Shown in pieces: positions 1 through 5,020 of a DNA stretch of 5,020 nt. The stretch is from an uncultured Actinomycetes bacterium. GTDB lineage: Bacteria; Actinomycetota; Actinomycetes; S36-B12. Every line of letters starts with the position of its first letter. Within the stretch, counting starts at the first letter, position 1. A model generated the notes under the pieces. It was not told the DNA's origin, did not search any database, and saw only the letters and a program-made list of their open reading frames with translations. A program made the position numbers and the translations under genes. Location: positions 1-5,020 of the forward strand of contig CAIXFB010000049.1 in the NCBI GenBank assembly GCA_903918595.1. The letters are read 5' to 3'.

Positions 1-9
1 CGGTCTTGA

Positions 10-1011
10 TCAGTCAGCCACGCCGCCAGCGCGCACATACCAATTCCGTAATTCTGCAAATCCCTCATCCAAGGAAACCTCCGGGCGCCAATCCAACGCC
101 TGTCGGGTGTCGCGCTGATCGAACCAGTGGGCGGTGGCCAACTGCTCGGCAAGGAAACGGGTCATGGGTGGCTCCGTGCGCCGGCCGGAAAGTCGCCAGA
201 CTCCCTCAACCACCGCGCCGGCAACGTACGCAGCCGGGTACGGGATGGAACGCGAGGACGCCGGCAATCCAGCGGCCGACACAATTCGGGTCACCAATTC
301 CGCCACCGTGCGCGGCTCTCCATTGGACACAACAAAAGCTCGCCCATTCACATCTGCCCGGCCAACTCGCTCAAGTCCGGACACAACGGCTGAGCCGACA
401 TTTGTTGAATATGTGCTGTCAATCAATGCACGGCCGTGGTCAATAAGAACTAATCGACCTGATCGAGCGCGATCAACAATCCGACCGACAAGTTGTTCAT
501 CACCTGGTCCCCACACCAGATGCGGCCTGATAGCAACTGCTGCAAACGTGGCCGATGATTGCGCGAGCACCATTCGTTCAGCTATGGCCTTGCTTCGGGC
601 GTAATGGCCGCGAACTAAATCCGGCTCAGCAACACCAGCAGCCGCACCAACCAACGCCCGGCCAGAATGCGCTACCGAGGGTGAGGAGACGTAAACAAAA
701 CGCGAGACGCCAGCAAGGCGGGCTGCATCGAGCACCGATTGAGTGCCTTGCACATTTGCTGACTCAAAATCAGACCACGAGCCGGTTATTCCGACGAGGG
801 CTGCAGCATGGATCACACCATCAATTCCCTTGCAAGCATGATTCATGACCGAAGGGTCTCGAATATCGCCAAGCTGCTCTGTCAGTCGCTCGTGTAGATC
901 AAGGCCCGATGGCGTGCGCTGCAGCACCGTTACCTCATGGCCTCGAGACACCAACTCCTGCGCAATCACCCCGCCGATCAGACCCCGACCCCCGGTAAGC
1001 AGTACTTTCAT
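10..1011 (-). CDS. oleD: OleD, NADPH-dependent 2-alkyl-3-oxoalkanoate reductase
   Basis: Extended short-chain dehydrogenase of 333 residues. In the known pathway OleD reduces the OleA product, a 2-alkyl-3-ketoalkanoic acid, to the 2-alkyl-3-hydroxyacid in the cytoplasm. The N-terminal Rossmann fold shows the glycine motif TGGRGLIG (residues 6-13). An arginine just after the second strand (VLQR, R32) replaces the acidic residue typical of NAD enzymes and suggests NADPH use. D49 (GDIRD) fits the adenine-binding position, the VYVSSPS strand supplies the catalytic serine (109-112), and Y137/K141 form YARSK. The substrate-binding C-terminal half includes RPHLVWGPGD (162-171). The ATG at 1011 was chosen because it overlaps the oleBC stop codon (ATGA) and places the glycine motif at the normal distance. 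An in-frame ATG 33 bases upstream would extend into oleBC. No Shine-Dalgarno precedes the start, so translation probably depends on coupling. The SDR class is certain; the OleD assignment also rests on the operon. Confidence 0.93.
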   Translation of the reverse strand: MKVLLTGGRGLIGGVIAQELVSRGHEVTVLQRTPSGLDLHERLTEQLGDIRDPSVMNHACKGIDGVIHAAALVGITGSWSDFESANVQGTQSVLDAARLAGVSRFVYVSSPSVAHSGRALVGAAAGVAEPDLVRGHYARSKAIAERMVLAQSSATFAAVAIRPHLVWGPGDEQLVGRIVDRARSGRLVLIDHGRALIDSTYSTNVGSAVVSGLERVGRADVNGRAFVVSNGEPRTVAELVTRIVSAAGLPASSRSIPYPAAYVAGAVVEGVWRLSGRRTEPPMTRFLAEQLATAHWFDQRDTRQALDWRPEVSLDEGFAELRNWYVRAGGVAD

Positions 1012-3545
1012 CGCGAATGGCCGGAAAGAACGTGATCGGCCCAAACGGCAACAGCAGTGCGATTGATCTTCGCGTTGTGACGAATGTCCACGGGGAGTTC
1101 ATCACGAATAAGTACCGCAGCCACATCCACACCTGACACCAGACGAACCCGCGAGGTCAACTCAGGTGATGCCACCACCGACTTCGCGTGTGGCCCCGTG
1201 ACGACCACAACCACCTGTTGATCTCCTTGGGATCCGACACCAACACAGGCAGCACTCACCACCTCATCGAGTGACACCACCGCCTGCTCCACCCCCACTG
1301 GGGTGACCACACCACTCGACGTAGTGATGACATGCGAGAGTCGCCCCTCAATCCATACACGGCCGCGAGCATCAAGATGTCCGACGTCGCCGGTCCTGTG
1401 CCAGCCAGGATTTTGCGAGGCCAACGAATTGGTGAACCACAGACCGTCATATCGATCTCGCATGTGGTCAGCCCGGACAGCGATTTCCCCAGTGACGTCA
1501 GGGTTACCTGTCAGATCGGGTGCCGGACACCCATCTGCATCAAGTGTTGCTATCTGAACCTCAACTCCAGGGAGTGGAAAACCAACGAGCACGCCATTTC
1601 CTCTACCGGCTTCGAGAATGTCTTCCAAAGTGACGTCGCATACCGGCAGCACCTCAGTCATGCCATATGGCGTGCGTAACTGGGCATCGGGAAACAGTGC
1701 CCGCGCCTCTGTTAAAAGCTGAGCACTCACCGGTGCACCCGCGGCAAGGACCAACCGAAGGGTTGTGAAGTCATTCGGAGACACTCCAGATAGAGATGCG
1801 GTGCGCACCACGTTTGCTAGAGCAGCCGGTGATGCCCACATCAACGTGCCCTTCACTGCCAGCGTGGCATCAGCGAGGGCCCGCGCAGTAAGGGTTCGGG
1901 GCTTTGTCACATCCATATCTGGAATGGCCGAAGAAATGCCTAGGGCTGGGCCCAAGACCGCCCAGGGCGCAAAGGCTGCCACTAGACCGTCCGCAGGGGT
2001 GAGTGCGTAATGCTGAGTGAGCAGGTCACAGGTGCGCTGAATTTGACCGTGGGTGTACACAACACCCTTGGCTGGACCCGTCGATCCGGAGGTAAAGACC
2101 ACAACAGCTTCATCGCCTGACTTTCGCGGTAACGGATCTGAGCTGGGCGAAGGAGCCCAGCCTTCACGAACTACGTCTGCGAGGTCTCGCATTGACAATC
2201 GAAGCCCGGGAACGGGGATAGTACGAAGAAGCGGACGTGCGCGGTCGATACCTATGCAATGCGTAACTCCAGCTCCACGAATCGCTTTGCGCATCCCTCT
2301 AATGCCCAGGCCAGCATCAGTGATCACAACGACCGCGCCAATCCGCCAGCACGCGTAGACGAACGCAATGAGATCCGGGCCAGGTGGGATCAAGACAGCG
2401 ATGCGATCTCCTGGCGTGACTCCGCGCAATGCCAATCCGCGTGCCATGCGATCAACAACGGTTGCCAGCGAAGACCAACTAACGTCACGGGCGGATCCAC
2501 GTTCAGCCAAGGTGATGATCGCCGGTGAGGCATCGAGCGACCGTTGCGCGATGGCCGCATTCAGATTGACATTCTCCGCTTCATCGCCAGAGTGTTGTTC
2601 CGGGCTTTCACCCAGCGATGCGACCCACGACCATAGATCACCCACTACTTGCGATGCATCTTCAATGACGAGATGTCGGGCGCCCTCGTACCTGTGCACG
2701 TCCGCATGCGGGATTCTTTTGATGAAGTCCTGCAAATAGATGTCGGAGAAAACCGGGTCACCCGGACCCCATTGCAGCAGCACAGGTGTGTGATCAAGAA
2801 GCGTGAGGTCTTCGGCAATGCGATCAAGCACAGCCGCTGACGGGTGATCCGTCTCGAGGGGTATATCTGCAATGAATTCGCGAACTGCTCGCCGGCGATG
2901 CGCGTTCGAATAAGGCATTCGATATCCAGCCGCCACCTCGGCTGGCATCGAGGAACCACTGAGCAAGGTCGTCCCGCGAATGAATCCAGCGGATTTTTCA
3001 GCAACCATGGCCAAGATCCCCGGCGTTCGAGCTAGGCGGATGAGCGCAGGGGCGTGCGAATGATTGGGCTGATGTACGGCGGTGTTCATCAGAACAACAC
3101 CTTGGATGGTGCACTGACTTTCAGTGTGCGCAATGACCGACTCGACCCAGCCCAGTGAGACTGGACCACCCCAATCGTGCGCAACACTCACCACCGGCCC
3201 GGTCACTCCTAAAGCAGCCACCATGCGAGTGAGGTCATCAACGCGCTGTTCGAGTCTGCGGATGGCGCCGGTTCTCTCAGAGAGTCCCATGCCGATTTGA
3301 TCAATGGCCACAACGCGCACCCCAACTGGAGCCGTTGCCAGCAATTTTCTCCACATGAAAGACCAAGTGGGATTCCCATGAACGCACACGAGTGTCAGGG
3401 TGATGTTGTCTCGCGAAGACGGTTCACAATGCGTATCGAGCGCGTGAACACTGCGCATTTCGTTCTGTGAGTCGATGAAACTGGCCTGGCGCGACCACTC
3501 AGGTGCTATCCCGGGTAGCCCGATCACTGAGAGCGGCGGGTTCAC
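1008..3545 (-). CDS. oleBC: OleBC fusion: beta-lactone decarboxylase (OleB) plus beta-lactone synthetase (OleC)
   Basis: Bifunctional protein of 845 residues from a GTG start. Residues ~1-310 are an alpha/beta-hydrolase of the haloalkane-dehalogenase type (OleB). It has HGNPTWSF (56-63), the nucleophile D124 in AHDWGG, a probable acid D263 in WGPGDPVFSD, and H291 in ARHLVIED. OleB decarboxylates a beta-lactone to a cis-olefin. An acidic linker (~311-326) leads to an adenylate-forming domain (OleC) that makes the beta-lactone from the 2-alkyl-3-hydroxyacid with ATP. This domain shows the P-loop TSGSTGPAKG (485-494), YGMTE (627-631), HRTGD (716-720), EGR with R735, and the OleC-typical C-terminal PVDIRHNAKI with lysine K826. 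The GTG at 3545 overlaps the oleA stop (GTGA) and fits the short OleB N-terminus (LPGIAPEWSR). A tandem GTG at 3548 is an equal alternative, while an ATG at 3596 would overlap oleA by 55 bases. The stop overlaps the oleD start. Both halves appear intact, with no frameshift. Confidence 0.95.
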   Translation of the reverse strand: MNPPLSVIGLPGIAPEWSRQASFIDSQNEMRSVHALDTHCEPSSRDNITLTLVCVHGNPTWSFMWRKLLATAPVGVRVVAIDQIGMGLSERTGAIRRLEQRVDDLTRMVAALGVTGPVVSVAHDWGGPVSLGWVESVIAHTESQCTIQGVVLMNTAVHQPNHSHAPALIRLARTPGILAMVAEKSAGFIRGTTLLSGSSMPAEVAAGYRMPYSNAHRRRAVREFIADIPLETDHPSAAVLDRIAEDLTLLDHTPVLLQWGPGDPVFSDIYLQDFIKRIPHADVHRYEGARHLVIEDASQVVGDLWSWVASLGESPEQHSGDEAENVNLNAAIAQRSLDASPAIITLAERGSARDVSWSSLATVVDRMARGLALRGVTPGDRIAVLIPPGPDLIAFVYACWRIGAVVVITDAGLGIRGMRKAIRGAGVTHCIGIDRARPLLRTIPVPGLRLSMRDLADVVREGWAPSPSSDPLPRKSGDEAVVVFTSGSTGPAKGVVYTHGQIQRTCDLLTQHYALTPADGLVAAFAPWAVLGPALGISSAIPDMDVTKPRTLTARALADATLAVKGTLMWASPAALANVVRTASLSGVSPNDFTTLRLVLAAGAPVSAQLLTEARALFPDAQLRTPYGMTEVLPVCDVTLEDILEAGRGNGVLVGFPLPGVEVQIATLDADGCPAPDLTGNPDVTGEIAVRADHMRDRYDGLWFTNSLASQNPGWHRTGDVGHLDARGRVWIEGRLSHVITTSSGVVTPVGVEQAVVSLDEVVSAACVGVGSQGDQQVVVVVTGPHAKSVVASPELTSRVRLVSGVDVAAVLIRDELPVDIRHNAKINRTAVAVWADHVLSGHSR

Positions 3546-4564
3546 CACGCTATCTCGATCACCGCCGAGTTCAATCCTGAACCAATCCCCATACAAGCGA
3601 TTCGCTGGCCGGGCAGGAATTCACTTTGATTCATGGCAAGCGTAAACGGCACAGAAGCGGGACCAATGTTTCCGCGCAGCGGGAACGTGAGCGGTACCTT
3701 TGCCAAGTCGATGCCAAGCGCATTCGCAATCTCACGTGTGTGCACCTGGGAAACCTGATGAATCACATACGCATCAAGGTTGGACCAATCAAAGAACTCT
3801 TTTGAATCACGCCATGTATCGAGAGCTAATGCAACACCAGCATTCAATAGTCCCCGACTGTCCGTGCGCATGTAGTCAAGATCCCCCACACACAATTTGT
3901 TGTGTTCGGTGGCCGAACGGCTCACCCCACCCACAAACCGATGCCCTTCGGGATGTTCAGACGCCCTACCCAGAACCATCGCCGCTCCCCCTGAACCCAG
4001 GGTCAGAGTGGCGAAATTATCCAGGACATCTTTACGAGTAGCCGAATCCTGCTGCAGCCTTCGAATGGTGGCCTCTTGCGGACGACGACTCCCTTCCCCA
4101 TCGACTATCAACGCATAGTTGATCGTTCCGGCGTCGAGCATGAGAGCCGCAAGTTGCATGCCATTCATGAACCCCAAACACGCGTTACTGAGATCAAAGT
4201 TGACGCAGGCGGAACCGAGTCCGAGTTGCTGGTGCACGTCTACCGCAGCCGATGGCTCCAATTGATCACGGCAGACCGATGTATCAATAAGTAGACCCAC
4301 CTGCCCAGGATCAACACCTGCGTCGGCGAGAGCTTTGGCTCCCGCCATCGCTGCTGCATCTGCGAAGGTCACATCAGTGGGCCACCACCTACGCTCGCTA
4401 ATCCCCGCAAGCGACTCGAACATTCCCGGCCGAAGACCCACCCGATCGTATGTGGCAGCCAATTGCTCATCGATTTCATCTGAGGTGACGACCTGAGGGG
4501 CATCGACACCAGAAACAGAGAGCACGGCTGTGTCCGTGTACTGGAAGGTGGCATTGCCACTCAT
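3542..4564 (-). CDS. oleA: OleA, thiolase-fold acyl-CoA head-to-head condensing enzyme
   Basis: Protein of 340 residues, the usual OleA length, related to FabH/3-ketoacyl-ACP synthase III. OleA performs a non-decarboxylative Claisen condensation of two fatty acyl-CoAs, giving a 2-alkyl-3-ketoacid. This is the first and committing step of long-chain olefin synthesis and takes place in the cytoplasm. Visible catalytic residues are the nucleophile C129 in LSNACLGF, H269 in YVIHQVSQVH and N299 in LRGNIGPAS. E103 in QLEPS is the glutamate that distinguishes OleA from decarboxylating synthases. These fit the Xanthomonas residues C143, E117, H285 and N315, with offsets of 14, 14, 16 and 16. GSGG (190-193) and the C-terminal GIGSGLNSAVIE (326-337) are family-typical glycine motifs. 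The ATG is preceded by GAAAGG at a 7-base spacing, the only clear ribosome binding site in the operon. It is the first gene of the operon, and its TGA overlaps the oleBC GTG. The call is firm because all four residues and the neighbours agree. Confidence 0.95.
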   Translation of the reverse strand: MSGNATFQYTDTAVLSVSGVDAPQVVTSDEIDEQLAATYDRVGLRPGMFESLAGISERRWWPTDVTFADAAAMAGAKALADAGVDPGQVGLLIDTSVCRDQLEPSAAVDVHQQLGLGSACVNFDLSNACLGFMNGMQLAALMLDAGTINYALIVDGEGSRRPQEATIRRLQQDSATRKDVLDNFATLTLGSGGAAMVLGRASEHPEGHRFVGGVSRSATEHNKLCVGDLDYMRTDSRGLLNAGVALALDTWRDSKEFFDWSNLDAYVIHQVSQVHTREIANALGIDLAKVPLTFPLRGNIGPASVPFTLAMNQSEFLPGQRIACMGIGSGLNSAVIEIAW

Positions 4565-4571
4565 GACGAGA

Positions 4572-4577
4572 CCTTTC
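4572..4577 (-). promoter_or_regulatory. Ribosome binding site of oleA
   Basis: On the minus strand GAAAGG lies 7 bases before the ATG of oleA. It matches the Shine-Dalgarno consensus well enough to decide the start. It is the only convincing ribosome binding site seen for the three ole genes; the two downstream genes begin inside overlaps without one. Ribosome loading on the whole operon may therefore depend mainly on this site. Confidence 0.6.
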
Positions 4578-4597
4578 GAGGTTGAGCATTGACGAGT

Positions 4598-4674
4598 CGT
4601 ACCGTGCGTGGAACCCCCTCAAGCCTGCCATGTCTTCGCCCAGCCCGATACCCGGGCGGTCTTGACGTACCGTG
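4598..4674 (+). repeat. Direct repeat CGTACCGTG, two copies 68 bp apart
   Basis: The 9-mer CGTACCGTG occurs exactly at 4598-4606 and 4666-4674, both within the divergent intergenic region. Each copy is joined to a TTGACG: at 4589-4594, five bases before the first copy, and at 4662-4667, overlapping the start of the second. The second unit thus reads like the first with five bases removed. Sixty-eight bases is about six and a half helical turns. The pair could be binding sites for a shared regulator, duplicated promoter elements or coincidence. Confidence 0.35.
4668..4673 (+). promoter_or_regulatory. Candidate -10 element for a leaderless transcript of the hydrolase gene
   Basis: TACCGT fits the actinobacterial -10 pattern TANNNT and ends six bases before the A of the ATG at 4680. 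This is the spacing expected if transcription begins at the start codon itself. No Shine-Dalgarno lies upstream of that ATG, which is what a leaderless mRNA would show. No consensus -35 lies at 17 bases. The idea comes from spacing and from known leaderless promoters in actinobacteria; the match is short and could be chance. Confidence 0.3.
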
Positions 4675-4679
4675 GCCTC

Positions 4680-5020
4680 ATGAAGGAGCGGCACCTGCAG
4701 CATGCCTCCCCCGTGCGCAAGGCGGCGGCATTTGCCTGCGCCTTGGCACTGTTCGTTGCTGGAGACGTCGCCGGCGCATCCACATCGTTGGCCACACAGG
4801 CCCCCCTAGCGGCCTCCATGCACCGTGTTCTGGCAAAAGAGGCACTGACGTGGCTGCCCTGCGGCACCCGGCTCGAGTGCTCCACGATCAAGGTCCCCAA
4901 GGATTACGCGCGTCCAGCATTGGGCACGGTCACACTGGCGCTGAACCGGGTGCCCGCTCGTGGCCAGAAAAAGGGCTCCCTCGTAGTGAACCCTGGTGGA
5001 CCAGGTGTGGCTGGCCTCGA
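4680..5020 (+). CDS. Secreted S33-type alpha/beta-hydrolase (tripeptidyl-aminopeptidase-like), 5' part only
   Basis: Open reading frame that runs off the right edge, giving 113 complete codons. Residues 1-33 look like a Sec signal peptide: basic start (MKERH..VRK), hydrophobic core AAAFACALALFVAG, and a possible cleavage after AGA (31-33). The mature start carries WLPCGTRLECSTIKVPKDYARP (58-79), the entry motif of actinobacterial exported hydrolases related to Streptomyces tripeptidyl aminopeptidase (MEROPS S33). C61 and C67 may form a disulfide. NPGGPG (104-109) is the oxyanion-hole loop of this family. The serine, aspartate and histidine of the triad would lie beyond the window. The likely role is cleavage of peptides or esters outside the membrane; the substrate cannot be told. 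The start is uncertain: the ATG lacks an upstream Shine-Dalgarno, AAGGAG at 4683-4688 lies just inside it, and an in-frame GTG at 4713 would still give a signal peptide. The gene is divergent from oleA, with no evident pathway link. Confidence 0.85.
   Translation, partial: MKERHLQHASPVRKAAAFACALALFVAGDVAGASTSLATQAPLAASMHRVLAKEALTWLPCGTRLECSTIKVPKDYARPALGTVTLALNRVPARGQKKGSLVVNPGGPGVAGL

Larger units (their letters stand above)
4565..4679. promoter_or_regulatory. Divergent intergenic control region between oleA and the secreted hydrolase gene
   Basis: This 115-base gap lies between two genes transcribed away from each other, so it must hold the oleA operon promoter (unless that lies inside the hydrolase gene) and probably the hydrolase promoter. 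On the oleA side no good sigma-70 promoter is evident: the best pair is TTGAGG (4617-4622) and TACGAC (4596-4601) on the minus strand, with a short 15-base spacer and a poor -10. The gap also contains a 9-bp direct repeat and a short GC hairpin (GCCCG 4643-4647, loop of five, CGGGC 4653-4657), which may be chance. The regulatory role is inferred from gene orientation; no operator family is recognised. Confidence 0.5.

Noticed and set aside
1..9. Sequence downstream of oleD as a possible terminator or next gene.
   Set aside because: Nine bases are too few to support any feature.
6..446. Plus-strand reading frames opposite oleD, including ones at 127-393, 134-604 and 555-848.
   Set aside because: They lie antisense to a well-conserved gene, overlap each other in different frames, are rich in Arg, Pro, Gln and Thr as expected from the reverse of GC-rich codons, and resemble no family.
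1303..3035. Several plus-strand frames and short minus-strand frames inside oleBC, the longest about 120 residues.
   Set aside because: oleBC is continuous with all motifs in one frame, so these are shadows. None has a convincing ribosome binding site or a recognisable domain.
3546..3596. Longer OleBC starting at the ATG at 3596.
   Set aside because: It would overlap oleA by 55 bases and add 17 residues without resemblance to the OleB N-terminus. The GTG overlapping the oleA stop fits better.
4596..4622. Minus-strand TTGAGG / TACGAC pair as the oleA promoter.
   Set aside because: The spacer is only 15 bases and the -10 lacks the final T. It is too weak to list as a separate promoter and is mentioned only under the intergenic region.
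4643..4657. GCCCG-N5-CGGGC hairpin as a terminator.
   Set aside because: The stem is only five pairs, there is no T-run on either strand, and it lies between divergent genes where no terminator is needed.
4476..4900. Minus-strand frames at 4476-4703 and 4619-4900 that would place a small gene upstream of oleA.
   Set aside because: They run antisense to the signal-peptide region of the exported hydrolase and into oleA in the wrong frame. The plus-strand hydrolase has clear family motifs.
1..5020. CRISPR arrays, tRNA or rRNA genes, insertion sequences and attachment sites.
   Set aside because: No regularly spaced repeats, cloverleaf-like sequences, terminal inverted repeats or transposase motifs were seen; almost all of the window is accounted for by coding sequence.

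Overview
The window looks like chromosomal DNA from an actinobacterium. It is moderately GC-rich and dense with genes. It encodes an OleB-OleC fusion protein, an arrangement known mainly from actinobacteria such as Micrococcus and its relatives. It also holds the start of a secreted S33-family hydrolase of the actinobacterial tripeptidyl-aminopeptidase type. The species cannot be told from the sequence alone.

Layout: about 90% of the window (10-4564, minus strand) is one compact three-gene operon, transcribed right to left as oleA (3542-4564), oleBC (1008-3545) and oleD (10-1011). Each junction is a 4-base stop/start overlap (GTGA, then ATGA), and there is no spacer in the operon. A 115-bp divergent intergenic region (4565-4679) follows. 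It holds the oleA ribosome binding site, a 9-bp direct repeat and a candidate leaderless promoter for the rightward gene. From 4680 to the window edge runs the 5' part of the exported alpha/beta-hydrolase gene. Nine bases downstream of oleD are visible and show nothing.

How the genes work together: the ole genes form a complete head-to-head (ketonic) long-chain olefin pathway. OleA condenses two fatty acyl-CoAs to a 2-alkyl-3-ketoacid, and OleD reduces it with NADPH to the 2-alkyl-3-hydroxyacid. The OleC domain closes this to a beta-lactone using ATP, and the OleB domain decarboxylates the lactone to an internal cis-olefin. All recognised catalytic residues are present, so the cluster should be functional. 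The system is known in principle; the points of interest are the OleB-OleC fusion, the tight translational coupling and the divergent control region. The secreted hydrolase has no evident link to olefin synthesis beyond sharing that region.
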